Source: Dyadobacter sp.
GTDB lineage: Bacteria; Bacteroidota; Bacteroidia; Cytophagales; Spirosomataceae
Direction: 5' to 3'
NCBI RefSeq assembly: GCF_017744695.1
Contig: NZ_JAGIAS010000003.1
Coordinates: 1 to 64,000, forward strand
DNA length: 64,000 nt
The position numbers and the translations under genes are program-made. Of this stretch, positions 34,233 through 43,327 are shown piece after piece. How positions within the stretch are numbered: the first letter of the stretch is position 1; each line of letters starts with the position of its first letter. The notes beneath the pieces were generated by a model. It saw only the letters and a program-made list of their open reading frames with translations, ran no database searches and was not told the DNA's origin.

Positions 34233-37200
34233 ATGAATTATACTGAATTACAGGTCACCACCAATTTCAGCTTCCTCCGGGGCGGGTCGCATCCCGAGGA
34301 ACTGGTGGCGCATGCGATTGAACTGGGCTACAAAGCCATTGCCATTACCGATCGCAACACGCTCGCGGGCATCGTACGTGCGCATGCGGCCGCGAAGGGA
34401 AAGGATTTCCGCGTTATCCCCGCCTGCCGCCTGGACCTGCTCGACGGCCCCAGCCTGCTTGCCTACCCTACCGACCGGGAGGCTTACAGCCGCCTTTCCG
34501 CATTGCTCACCGAAGGAAATCTCCGCACCGAAAAAGGCAAATGTGACCTCTACAAGGCCGACGTTTTCCGCAATGCAGCAGGCATCAGGTTTATCGCCGT
34601 ACCGCCACCCGCGTTAAACGAATCTTTTGCTTTTGCCCCTTCTTTTGCCCGAAACCTGCAAGAATATCGCGCAGCACTTGGCACCAGCCTCTACCTCGGC
34701 GCGGTACGCTCCTACCAGGGTGATGATATGAAAAAGCTCTACCGCCTCGACCAGCTTTCCCAGCGATTCAACATTCCCCTGGTAGCCACCAACGACGTGC
34801 ATTATCACAACCTGCAAAGGCGTGAATTACAGGACGTACTCACGTGCGTTCGCGAAAAATGCACCATTTACAATGCCGGTTTCCGCTTGCATGAAAATGC
34901 CGAAAGGTATCTGAAACCGGCGGCCGAAATGCAGCGGCTATTTCTAAAATTCCCGGAGGCCATCGAACGCACACAAGAAATCGCGGACGCCTGCCAGTTT
35001 TCGCTGAATAGTTTGAAATATGTGTATCCGGAGGAGTTGACTAGCGAAGGGAGGACGCCCATAGAAGAACTAAAACATTTGACATGGATCGGCGCAAAAA
35101 AGCGGTTTCCAAAAGGAATTCGCCCCGATATACATGAGAAGATTCTACACGAATTTAAATTCATTGAAGAAATGAACTACGCCGCCTATTTTTTGACGGT
35201 GTACGACATTGTTCGCTTTGCAAATGAACAAAAAATTCTTTGCCAAGGACGCGGTTCAGCGGCCAACTCTGTGATTTGCTATTGCCTCGGCATTACCTCC
35301 GTTGACCCTGTTGAAATTGACCTGCTTTTCGAACGCTTTATTTCTTCCTCCCGAAATGAACCACCTGATATCGATGTCGATTTCGAGCATGAACGGCGGG
35401 AAGAGGTAATGCAATACATTTATCATAAATACGGCCGTGACCGTGCCGGCATTGTAGCAACTGTTACGCAGGTACATCAAAAAGGTGCCGTTCGCGATGT
35501 TGCAAAGGCTATGGGCATGTCTATGGACGCTATAAACCGTCTTTCCAGCTCACTATGGGAATTTACGGATGAATGGTTTGACGGGAAGCTAATTACCGAG
35601 CATGGTTTCAATCCTAATGATCCTCACCTCATTAAAATCCTCGACCTGACAAAACAGTACATGGGTTTCCCTCGTCAACTAGGCCAGCACACTGGAGGTT
35701 TTGTGATCACACAAGGCAAATTATCCGATCTCTGCCCTATTCTTAATGCGCGGATGGAAGACCGCACCTGCATTGAATGGAATAAGGACGATATTGATAC
35801 ATTGGGCTTCCTCAAAATAGATGTACTGGCATTGGGCATGCTTACGTGCATACGCAAGGCATTTGATTTACTGCAACAACATTATGGTATTGTTCATGAT
35901 CTTGCAAGCATTCCACCCGATGATAAGGCAGTGTACGATATGATTTGTAAGGCGGACACAATTGGAGTTTTTCAAATCGAAAGTCGTGCGCAACAATCTA
36001 TGTTACCAAGATTGAAACCGATATGCTTTTATGATCTAGTCATCGAAGTGGCAATTGTACGCCCAGGCCCGATTCAAGGCGACATGGTACATCCATATCT
36101 ACGCCGGAGAAACGGAGAAGAGGATGTTGAATATCCTAAAAAGGAACTGAAAGACATTCTGAGAAAAACCTTGGGTGTTCCTCTTTTCCAGGAACATGCG
36201 ATGAAAATTGCAATTGTGGCGGCAGGGTTTACGCCCACCGAAGCGGATGAATTGCGAAGAAGCATGGCCACTTTCAAATCAAAAGGCATTGTTACAAAAT
36301 TAAAGGACAAGCTGGTCAACGGCATGGTCGGAAACGGCTACGAAAAAGACTTCGCCGAGCGCATCTTCAAACAGCTTGAAGGTTTCGGAAGTTATGGTTT
36401 CCCCGAAAGCCATGCGGCCAGTTTTGCATTGCTGGTGTATGTTTCTTCGTGGATCAAATGCCACCATCCCGATGTATTTGCGGCCGCATTGCTCAATAGC
36501 CAGCCCATGGGCTTTTACCGCCCGGCTCAGATCGTGATCGATGCGCGGAACCATCAGGTGGAGGTGAGGGAGATCGATATTAACCACTCTTTTTGGGATA
36601 ATACCCTTGAAAATATCCCCGGTAAACGATGCGCTTTAAGGCTCGGCTTCCGGCAGGTGAAAGGATTAAAGGAAGAAGAAATGCAAATCCTGATCGCAGC
36701 ACGTACCAAACCATTCACCCACATCCATCAATTGCTTGAAGCTGGCATTTCCCATACCGCATTGGAAAAACTGGCCGATGCCGACGCATTCCGATCCATC
36801 GGCTTCGACCGGCGCCAGGCATTCTGGGAAGCCTCCGCATTAGCCGACCGGCCGATTGGTCTCTTCAAAGGCCACCCGACAGCCAGCGAAGCGAATGTTC
36901 GGTTACCACAAATGACACTCTCCGAGCACGTTATCCACGATTATGCAGCGACGTCGCTTTCGTTGAAGCAACACCCTGTTAGCTTTGTACGGGATCAACT
37001 GAATGCACTGGGTGCGGTAACCAGCAAGGAGCTCGAAAATATCAACGACGGAAAAATAGTGAAAGTGGCCGGACTGGTACTCGTACGGCAACGACCGGGG
37101 ACGGCCAGCGGCATTTGTTTTATCACCATTGAAGACGAAACGGGTACAGCAAACCTGGTCGTTTTTCAAAACATGTTTGACACCTACCGCAAGGAAGTGC

Positions 37201-37457
37201 TGCGCTCCAAATTGCTGATGGTCGAGGGTAAAGTGCAAAAGGAGAGCTCCGTTATACATGTGGTAGTGAGCAAATGCATCAATGCATCCGGATTACTGCG
37301 AAGTCTTGCAGCGAATGAAGAGCAGGAGCCCGATGTCCTCACATTATCACGCGCCGATGAAAAGGATGAGTACGAGTCACAGGCCAAGGTGCGGAAGTTA
37401 CAACCCCGGAAGAATGTCCAGGCGGAAATTTTCCCGGCATCCCGGGATTTCAGGTGA
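34233..37457 (+). CDS. dnaE2: DnaE2 (ImuC), error-prone DNA polymerase III alpha-like
   Basis: 1,074 residues from ATG 34233; the open frame extends into imuB at 34050. The PHP domain comes first (YTELQVTTNFSFLRGGSHPEELVAHA, AITDRNTLAG), then the polymerase core with RGSAANS and PDIDVDFEHERREEV (acidic residues D379, D381, D383), FPRQLGQHTGGFVI, and GVFQIESRAQQSMLPRLKP. The helix-hairpin-helix and OB parts end the protein. This is the catalytic subunit of the mutasome. The middle section (about 35000-36320) has visibly more A/T at third positions than both ends. Confidence 0.92.
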   Translation: MNYTELQVTTNFSFLRGGSHPEELVAHAIELGYKAIAITDRNTLAGIVRAHAAAKGKDFRVIPACRLDLLDGPSLLAYPTDREAYSRLSALLTEGNLRTEKGKCDLYKADVFRNAAGIRFIAVPPPALNESFAFAPSFARNLQEYRAALGTSLYLGAVRSYQGDDMKKLYRLDQLSQRFNIPLVATNDVHYHNLQRRELQDVLTCVREKCTIYNAGFRLHENAERYLKPAAEMQRLFLKFPEAIERTQEIADACQFSLNSLKYVYPEELTSEGRTPIEELKHLTWIGAKKRFPKGIRPDIHEKILHEFKFIEEMNYAAYFLTVYDIVRFANEQKILCQGRGSAANSVICYCLGITSVDPVEIDLLFERFISSSRNEPPDIDVDFEHERREEVMQYIYHKYGRDRAGIVATVTQVHQKGAVRDVAKAMGMSMDAINRLSSSLWEFTDEWFDGKLITEHGFNPNDPHLIKILDLTKQYMGFPRQLGQHTGGFVITQGKLSDLCPILNARMEDRTCIEWNKDDIDTLGFLKIDVLALGMLTCIRKAFDLLQQHYGIVHDLASIPPDDKAVYDMICKADTIGVFQIESRAQQSMLPRLKPICFYDLVIEVAIVRPGPIQGDMVHPYLRRRNGEEDVEYPKKELKDILRKTLGVPLFQEHAMKIAIVAAGFTPTEADELRRSMATFKSKGIVTKLKDKLVNGMVGNGYEKDFAERIFKQLEGFGSYGFPESHAASFALLVYVSSWIKCHHPDVFAAALLNSQPMGFYRPAQIVIDARNHQVEVREIDINHSFWDNTLENIPGKRCALRLGFRQVKGLKEEEMQILIAARTKPFTHIHQLLEAGISHTALEKLADADAFRSIGFDRRQAFWEASALADRPIGLFKGHPTASEANVRLPQMTLSEHVIHDYAATSLSLKQHPVSFVRDQLNALGAVTSKELENINDGKIVKVAGLVLVRQRPGTASGICFITIEDETGTANLVVFQNMFDTYRKEVLRSKLLMVEGKVQKESSVIHVVVSKCINASGLLRSLAANEEQEPDVLTLSRADEKDEYESQAKVRKLQPRKNVQAEIFPASRDFR

Positions 37458-38222
37458 TCAATGTACCGCCATATCGAGGTCAATAACCTGCATTTTGTAG
37501 TTTTCCGGCAGTAGCATATCCCTGAGAAAAGTCCCGACACCCAGTAGCCGGCTGAATTTGTAAACGGGAAGCAACAAATCCACTAGCCAGCCTTGCCCCA
37601 GGCCGAGCAATGCTTTCACACGGTTAGGTACGAGCTGCATTTGTACATTTCTTAGCAAATGATACCGGTACCAGCCCAGGTGTTTCCTGTATTGTTTGTA
37701 AAGATCAACGGTGAAATGGCTTTTGACCAGGTTTTCCTGCAAATGCTCCACGCGCATCCGCTCCCATGCGCGCAGGTTCGCGGGTAACCCGGGCACGCCC
37801 ATCCCCTCGCCTACCGCGCGGAAAACGTTGAAAAGCTCCTCTTTTTCTGCAATTGTGAGTTTTCTTTCGAGCAATTCAAATGATCGAATGGAGTAATCGA
37901 TGAGCATGAAAAGCACGTCGCGATAGGCGCTGTCGGGAATGCGGGCATTGCGGCTTCGCTCTACGCCCTGGTGGATTGAAGCGATTTGCCGGATGGCACG
38001 CATCGCATCGTCATACTCCGAGAAAACTATCTGACGCGCATAACCGACGGTCGAAAAAAGCCTTCCAAGCGGATCAGCAGGCAATTTCCCTGTATAATAG
38101 AGCCAATCGACGGATTTGTTCAGCGCAAATTCGGCCGAAGCCCCTGCAAAAATGAACAGAATTGTATCAGCCTTTCCCCAAATCTCCCGCACAATCGAAC
38201 CTTCATCCACAAACCATTTCAT
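37458..38222 (-). CDS. Oxygenase MpaB / DUF2236 family protein
   Basis: 254 residues that match the DUF2236/MpaB-like helical family: SIVREIWGKADTILFIFAGASAEFAL, then DDAMRAIRQIASIHQGVE and YRDVLFMLIDYSIRSFELL, and a C-terminal membrane-like end. Members include latex-clearing rubber oxygenases and the fungal MpaB, which cleaves a farnesyl chain; the conserved His usually binds heme b. It overlaps the DUF2809 gene by ATGA and stands last in the operon with the radical SAM gene. Action on an isoprenoid or lipid chain is a reasonable inference. It abuts the dnaE2 stop with no gap. Confidence 0.75.
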   Translation of the reverse strand: MKWFVDEGSIVREIWGKADTILFIFAGASAEFALNKSVDWLYYTGKLPADPLGRLFSTVGYARQIVFSEYDDAMRAIRQIASIHQGVERSRNARIPDSAYRDVLFMLIDYSIRSFELLERKLTIAEKEELFNVFRAVGEGMGVPGLPANLRAWERMRVEHLQENLVKSHFTVDLYKQYRKHLGWYRYHLLRNVQMQLVPNRVKALLGLGQGWLVDLLLPVYKFSRLLGVGTFLRDMLLPENYKMQVIDLDMAVH

Positions 38223-38593
38223 ACCGCAAACCTTTTGCTAATCACCACTTCCACTGCCGTTACAAACCCAATGCCTAATGTATAAGCAACGATATCCGAC
38301 CATGAAAAGGTCGTTCCAATGATCGTCCGGGCGACTGCATTACCTTCCAAGCCAAGTATTCTGACGATTTGCAGGTATTGCAGCGTCTCTATTAACCAGG
38401 AAAACACCAAAACTGCCAAGGCTGCCGACTGTACATTCAACCGGGTAACGCCTCTTACCAAACAGTAGAGCAACACAACCACCAGCACATCGCCGCCCCA
38501 CGGCCGGAGGATATCGTCGTGTACATACATCGCAATCAATACTTCTATCACAAAGATCACCATCGCGGCGATCAGATAATTCATTCTGCTCAT
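38219..38593 (-). CDS. DUF2809 membrane protein
   Basis: 124 residues with four hydrophobic helices. Conserved elements are IEVLIAMYVHDDILRPWGGDVLVVVLLYCLVR and FSWLIETLQYLQIVRILG, which fit DUF2809. The function of the family is unknown. It is translationally coupled to the MpaB-like gene (ATGA overlap, 38219-38222) and begins one base after the radical SAM stop. The three genes appear to be one unit. Confidence 0.8.
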   Translation of the reverse strand: MSRMNYLIAAMVIFVIEVLIAMYVHDDILRPWGGDVLVVVLLYCLVRGVTRLNVQSAALAVLVFSWLIETLQYLQIVRILGLEGNAVARTIIGTTFSWSDIVAYTLGIGFVTAVEVVISKRFAV

Positions 38594-38594
38594 T

Positions 38595-40022
38595 TCAATT
38601 CAGGATTAACGGTTTAGTCGCGGTCAGTGCTGGGCGGTTGGGTTGTCTTTCATGCCCATTCCGCGTTTTCACCTTCGATAATATGGATTCCAATAACGGA
38701 AGCATTGTATTCAAGCCTTCGGTTTTAATGATAAAATTCCAAAGCGGCTCAAACTTCTTCCAGCCGCCCGTATACAAAAAATGCTTGGCAATATGCTTCA
38801 CCGAGTCGTGCTGAAAGCTTGATTTAAATATATTTTTCCAACTATAAAATGCATCATAAGCCCACCAATAACCCTTTTCCAATGCTTCGGCGCTCAGTCC
38901 CATTGTCTGGTACACCACATGCCGGGTGTCGTACCGATCCCAGTTGCGGGTCATGATCCGTCCGGCAGTTTCCATGTTTTTGTACAATTCAGTACCGGGG
39001 TAAGGGGTCAATATGTGGTAGGTGGAAGTGGTAATGCCGTGGTTCACGCCCCAGTCGACGGTCCGTTTGAATACGTCATTATCATCCTCATCCAAACCAA
39101 ATACAAAGCTGCCATTGATCATGATCCCCAGGGAATGCAGCCGGTTTACCGCCTTCGCATAATCCTTTTCCAGGTTTTGCTTTTTGTTACTCTGTTTCAG
39201 GTTTTCGGGGGAGAATGTTTCAAAACCCACAAAAAGGCTCCTCAAACCCGCATCGGCAGCTTTTTCGATCAGGTTACCCCTTAATATGGCGTCCACGGTG
39301 GAAGCTCCCTGGAATACACGGTTCATTCCCCGCATTCCCTCGAAAAGTGATTCCGCGAACTTCGCATTACCGAGCAGGTGATCATCCAGGAAATACAAAT
39401 GCCGCCCCGGTAACCGGTCAATTTCCGCGAGCGCATCATCTACGAGCTGTGTGTAAAAAGTCTTCCCTCCTTCAAAAAACGCGTCTTTGTAACAAAAGCT
39501 GCAATGGTGCGGGCATCCCCTGGTGACAACAATGGAGTTGGGCACAAGGTACAGGTTGCGTTTGATAAGGTCCCGACGAATAGGCGGTATTCCCGCAAGT
39601 GTCCTGACGGTCGATGTGTAAACTTGTTTTGGGACACGATTTTTGAAATCCAGCAAAAACTGCGGAAACGTATCCTCCCCCGGACCAATGAAAATGCTGT
39701 CGGCATGTGCCATAGCCTCGTGCGGGAGCGACGTCACGTGCAAGCCGCCCAAAATGACATAACTCCCCTTTTTCCGGTACGCATCCGCGATATCGTACGC
39801 CCTGAAAGCATTGGTAATGTAAACCTGAATGACGACCAGGTCCGGCGCATCGTCCAGCCGAAGTTTCTCCACGTGCTGGTCTTGCAGGTCTATTTCATCT
39901 TCTGGCGAAAGGTAAGCCGCCAGCGTGGCCAGCCCCAGCGGCGGAAACAGCGAATACTTGATGGGCCTCCACAACGGACTCTCCGCTTCTGTCAGTGCCG
40001 GCAGGATCATTTTTACTTTCAT
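38595..40022 (-). CDS. B12-binding-type radical SAM enzyme
   Basis: 475 residues. The N-terminal Rossmann-like domain (about 1-140) is of the cobalamin-binding kind (PPLGLATLAAYLSPEDEIDLQDQHVE, YVILGGLHVTSLPHEAMAHADSIFIGPGEDT). The radical SAM core has VTRGCPHHCSFCY, with the cluster cysteines C170, C174 and C177. FVFGLDEDDNDVF and PYPGTELYKNMETAG complete it. Such enzymes methylate or rearrange unactivated carbons in lipids, hopanoids, chlorins or antibiotics. A full cobalamin locus 12 kb away could supply cofactor. It is the first gene of the operon with DUF2809 and MpaB. Confidence 0.85.
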   Translation of the reverse strand: MKVKMILPALTEAESPLWRPIKYSLFPPLGLATLAAYLSPEDEIDLQDQHVEKLRLDDAPDLVVIQVYITNAFRAYDIADAYRKKGSYVILGGLHVTSLPHEAMAHADSIFIGPGEDTFPQFLLDFKNRVPKQVYTSTVRTLAGIPPIRRDLIKRNLYLVPNSIVVTRGCPHHCSFCYKDAFFEGGKTFYTQLVDDALAEIDRLPGRHLYFLDDHLLGNAKFAESLFEGMRGMNRVFQGASTVDAILRGNLIEKAADAGLRSLFVGFETFSPENLKQSNKKQNLEKDYAKAVNRLHSLGIMINGSFVFGLDEDDNDVFKRTVDWGVNHGITTSTYHILTPYPGTELYKNMETAGRIMTRNWDRYDTRHVVYQTMGLSAEALEKGYWWAYDAFYSWKNIFKSSFQHDSVKHIAKHFLYTGGWKKFEPLWNFIIKTEGLNTMLPLLESILSKVKTRNGHERQPNRPALTATKPLILN

Positions 40023-40104
40023 AGCGCATGTTTAAAAAGTACTTTGTATTACAAAGTAAATTAATGCTTTTGAATTAAGCAATACGCGCCGGCCCAATCA
40101 GGCT

Positions 40105-40140
40105 AAATAAAAACAGCCTCCGGAAAACCGGAGGCCGTTT
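40105..40140 (-). terminator. Intrinsic terminator for the gene at 40167
   Basis: Eight-base arms GCCTCCGG (40116-40123) and CCGGAGGC (40128-40135) enclose a 4-nt loop. On the minus strand the stem is followed by a T-rich tract (40105-40114). The plus strand also has a short GTTTT, so it may work in both directions. Confidence 0.8.
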
Positions 40141-40166
40141 TGCGATTCACAAATCTGACTACAACA

Positions 40167-40850
40167 TCATTTTAAATCTTCAAGCCGGTAACCCAGAAAA
40201 TCGTCAACGACCAGCTTGTAATTCAATTTCTTCCGCGGACTGGCAATATGCACGCTGTAAATCCCTGCGCCGAGTTTCGAAACATCGAACCAACGTCCGT
40301 AGCTGGGTTCTTTTACCTGCTCGTGGTAAATCGTCCGCAGTTCGCTGTCGACGATGCGGATATCATACTTTTCCTGCGCCGGATTTTTGAGAATGACTTT
40401 CATTTTTCCCTTCTGCACCACGTACACATTCGATGTGGCCGTTTTCAGGTTCACGCTCGGTGCCGACCATTCAGGCTCCGACATACTCCGGTAGTCTGTC
40501 CGGCTGTCGGCCACAATATCGTAGGATTTCACTTTTTCGGACAGTAATTCGCGGGCCATCAATTTGGCCAGCAAATCGTCAAACAATTTCACATTCCGCT
40601 TTGTGAGCTTCACATACTTGCGTGCCATCGACTCCTGGTACAACAATTGATTGTCGCCATCGAAGAACTGCACCACGGTATTGCGGGAGTTCGGGTCGGT
40701 GTGGACCTGCCAGTAACCCTTGTCGGATTCTACATACGGCTGCGTGTTGGCGACCTGAGAGACGGCGGTCTGTGCGGCCGTCGGCGCGAAACTGGCAAGC
40801 CAGAGGGCTGGCGCCAGCATAAGGGCAAGGTGGATTCTTTTGGTTTTCAT
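40167..40850 (-). CDS. Secreted protein of unknown function with a sorting-domain-like C terminus
   Basis: 227 residues with a signal peptide (about 1-26). The middle is charged and helical (ARKYVKLTKRNVKLFDDLLAKLMARELL). The last 80 residues (VYVVQKGKMKVILKNPAQEKYDIRIVDSELRTIYHEQ, then FDVSKLGAGIYSVHI) have the beta-sandwich rhythm of T9SS sorting domains but without the usual PNP start. It could be a surface or periplasmic protein. No family name is recognised. Confidence 0.6.
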   Translation of the reverse strand: MKTKRIHLALMLAPALWLASFAPTAAQTAVSQVANTQPYVESDKGYWQVHTDPNSRNTVVQFFDGDNQLLYQESMARKYVKLTKRNVKLFDDLLAKLMARELLSEKVKSYDIVADSRTDYRSMSEPEWSAPSVNLKTATSNVYVVQKGKMKVILKNPAQEKYDIRIVDSELRTIYHEQVKEPSYGRWFDVSKLGAGIYSVHIASPRKKLNYKLVVDDFLGYRLEDLK

Positions 40851-41033
40851 GGCTATCTAAGGGGTGGAATATTTTGAACAACACACAAAATCTGCTCAAT
40901 GGGAAGTGTTTCCCCATTCTATTCATTCCTTTATTGATGGCCATCAATTTGTTTCAAAGAGGACGTTTTAAATATGAAAGTTGCAGCTAATGTAAATTCT
41001 TTTCGAGATTGGGTAACAAAACATAAAAAAGCT

Positions 41034-41330
41034 ATGGTAACGATCACACAATTCGTGTATGTGAAGGCCGGCAAGGAGGAAACTTTCCAGCAGTTCGAAT
41101 CGCTGGTGCTGCCTTTGATATCCCAATACAACGGAAAACTGCTCCTGAGGCTGCGCACGAGCCAGGAGCAGTTGATCGAAGGCGAACTGGAAGCGCCTTA
41201 CGAAGTACATTTGGTGAGTTTCGAATCGGAGGCGGACCTGGCTGCCTACATGGGCGACCAGACCCGCGAACAATACCTCTACCTGAAAGAGGAATCCATT
41301 CTGAAAGTAATGACCGTAAAACAGTCGTGA
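41034..41330 (+). CDS. Small dimeric alpha/beta-barrel-like protein (antibiotic monooxygenase/DUF1330-like)
   Basis: 98 residues from ATG 41034; an earlier ATG at 40974 adds 20 residues. The pattern MVTITQFVYVKAGKEETFQQFESLVLPLISQY, GKLLLRLR, YEVHLVSFESEADLAAYMGD is the beta-alpha-beta repeat of the dimeric alpha-beta barrel fold. DUF1330 or ABM-type proteins fit best. The enzymatic role is unknown. It is convergent with the cytochrome gene (6 bp). Confidence 0.6.
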   Translation: MVTITQFVYVKAGKEETFQQFESLVLPLISQYNGKLLLRLRTSQEQLIEGELEAPYEVHLVSFESEADLAAYMGDQTREQYLYLKEESILKVMTVKQS

Positions 41331-41336
41331 CGCAAC

Positions 41337-41951
41337 TCAGGGGGCCGGCGGAATGTACGAAGGCACCACGTTTGAAACCGGTTTAATGGATTTCAGATAG
41401 GCGAAAATGGCGCGCATATCTTCGTCGGCTATATTAATGTAGTTGAACCACGGCATAGGCGGCATCAGCGGACGGCTATTTTCCAACCCCTTGAACTTCC
41501 CTTTGCGCATGGCTGTATTGAACTGCTCGAACGACCAGTTACCGATTCCCGTTTCATCGGGCGTCAGGTTAGCCGCGAACGACATACCCCATGGCCCGGC
41601 GAAAGCTGTGCTCTGCCCGTTGAATACCACCCATTCGCCGGTTTTAAGAATGTTTTTGTCGAACGTACCCAACGGCTGGGCACTGTTATGCCCCGACAAA
41701 AAGCGGTCCATATCCGGTGCCGGGCCTTGCGCTGTCATTTTCTTGGGTGCGTGACAGTCTGCACAACCCATGATGGTAACCAGGTACTGTCCTCTTTTCA
41801 CGGCGTCGTCTTTCGACGTCATAACCGCTTTTTCGGACACAGAAACAGCTTCCAAAGGGGTAAGCACAGAATTTGTGGGCGCTTCGGACCGTTTTGTAAA
41901 GGCACAAACAGACCATACGGCCGCCGCAGCAGCCAGATAAACAATTTTCAT
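41337..41951 (-). CDS. Monoheme c-type cytochrome
   Basis: 204 residues from ATG 41951. This start gives a signal peptide (MKIVYLAAAAAVWSVCAF); the frame stays open to 42269, but that part overlaps the AraC gene. The heme motif is C63-A-D-C66-H67 in TIMGCADCHAPKK. The later MPPMPWFNYINIADEDMRAIFAYLKSI supplies a Met ligand and the closing helix of the cytochrome c fold. It is probably periplasmic or membrane-attached electron transfer. The AraC gene lies 28 bp upstream on the same strand. Confidence 0.87.
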   Translation of the reverse strand: MKIVYLAAAAAVWSVCAFTKRSEAPTNSVLTPLEAVSVSEKAVMTSKDDAVKRGQYLVTIMGCADCHAPKKMTAQGPAPDMDRFLSGHNSAQPLGTFDKNILKTGEWVVFNGQSTAFAGPWGMSFAANLTPDETGIGNWSFEQFNTAMRKGKFKGLENSRPLMPPMPWFNYINIADEDMRAIFAYLKSIKPVSNVVPSYIPPAP

Positions 41952-41979
41952 GGTAAATAGATTTAAAGTTAAAACTGAT

Positions 41980-42819
41980 TCAGGCGAACCGCACCTGCTT
42001 ATCGGGCAACCTGAAATACTGGTATTGATCCTGGAATATATTTGTTGGCACTTCCTGAGTAAATTCTTTAAAATCACGGATAAAATGCGCCTGGTCAGAA
42101 TAGCCGTAATTGTACGAAATCTCGGCCCAGTTTGGCGCGGACGACATGCCGCAAAACGATTCATAAGCGCTTCTGAACCGTATAATGCGCTGATACATCT
42201 TCGGTGTGATGCCGTAATGGTCTTTGAAAATCCTTTCCAGCTGCCGTTTGCCGATGTACAAATTTTCACTCAGCGCGTCGATCGATAACCGGCCTTGGGT
42301 TTGGCGGATCAGCCGTGTGGCTTGTGAAATAGGGTGTTCTTTCGAACGGGTGTTTTTCAGCAGTCCCAGCAGGAAGGTCTCCGTAATACGCACCACCTTA
42401 TCTATGTCCTGTATTCCATATACGTCGTCCACAAGCCGGTTTATTTCGCTTCCAAAAAAGCTTTCGACATCGGTAAACTGGTTAAACAGTGGCGCTATTG
42501 GTACCCTGAACAGCTCCATCGCACTTTCAGGCCGCAGCCTTATCCCGAATTTCCGGCACGACCCGACCGTTTTCCATTGTACAGCGTCACGATACAACCC
42601 GACCAAAAATGCCGGCGGCAGCATCTTCCACTGCCCGTCGAAAAACGCGTCACATCGGTTATTGTCCAGGTGAAGGATCAATTCCAGCGTACCAAACGGC
42701 ATGCAGCGCTGCACAGGCGACTCGCGCTCGCCCACCGTTTCGAACCGGTGAAGCCAGTAGCACTCGACATATGGCTGCAATTCGGCAGATGGCTTAAATT
42801 CCTGATAACCTGAACTCAT
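41980..42819 (-). CDS. AraC-family transcriptional regulator
   Basis: 279 residues. The N-terminal domain is of the kind seen with DUF6597 (KPSAELQPYVECYWLHRF, CMPFGTLELILHLDN). The C-terminal AraC double HTH is complete: LSIDALSENLYIGKRQLERIFKDHYGITPKMYQRIIRF and WAEISYNYGYSDQAHFIRDFKEFTQEVPTNIF. It is upstream of and parallel to the cytochrome c gene with 28 bp between, so it may be cotranscribed. The inducer is unknown. Confidence 0.9.
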   Translation of the reverse strand: MSSGYQEFKPSAELQPYVECYWLHRFETVGERESPVQRCMPFGTLELILHLDNNRCDAFFDGQWKMLPPAFLVGLYRDAVQWKTVGSCRKFGIRLRPESAMELFRVPIAPLFNQFTDVESFFGSEINRLVDDVYGIQDIDKVVRITETFLLGLLKNTRSKEHPISQATRLIRQTQGRLSIDALSENLYIGKRQLERIFKDHYGITPKMYQRIIRFRSAYESFCGMSSAPNWAEISYNYGYSDQAHFIRDFKEFTQEVPTNIFQDQYQYFRLPDKQVRFA

Positions 42820-43327
42820 CGTTTCTGAAAGAGGCTTTTCGTATTGACGTCACAAAACTACGGTTATTACAAAAGCGTGTATTGTAAAAAAGCGACATCC
42901 GGATGCGAAATACCTAAAAACCAACGCATTATTGGGTATTGCAGTTAGTAAGCGGTACCGATATCAACAGGATTCGAGTAATGCAAAGGCAAATTGCACG
43001 CGAGGAGATACCCTAAATGCAATAAGTGCCGGAGGCACGGCCGCTTTTTTAACCCGGGCCTTCAGTCCCGGGGCACCGACAAAGCTCATCAAACGCCCCT
43101 CACGCCCCCGAAATGCCTGAGTGTAAAACGCGCTTGCACTAACCTACCCGTCGCAGGCTCATTAGTACCAGCCATTTGATATGTTATGGCATTTTAGGCG
43201 TGTAGAACAGTTGCAAGCGGCATTTAATGCACATAAGTTTGTGACGCTCAAATCATCATACTGGACTTAGAATTTTATGACATACTGTCTCAGGCATTTT
43301 AAATGGCTGCCAGCTTTTTTATCGCAC
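42820..43327. other. Intergenic region with one GC-rich hairpin, otherwise empty
   Basis: 508 bases without a convincing gene. The only clear structure is a hairpin at 43053-43072 with arms CCCGGG and CCCGGG (self-complementary 6-mers) and an 8-nt loop. It is preceded by GGCACGGCCGC and a six-T run. It resembles the imperfect hairpins left by IS200/IS605-type elements, but I see no transposase. The rest shows no repeats. Confidence 0.45.

Noticed and set aside
41952..42269. N-terminal extension of the cytochrome c frame
   Set aside because: It lies inside the AraC gene in another frame, has no conserved sequence, and hides the clear signal peptide that begins at 41951.
43053..43072. GC-rich hairpin considered as an insertion-sequence end
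   Set aside because: No transposase and no partner end; the arms are self-complementary 6-mers, so chance or a terminator-like role is as likely.
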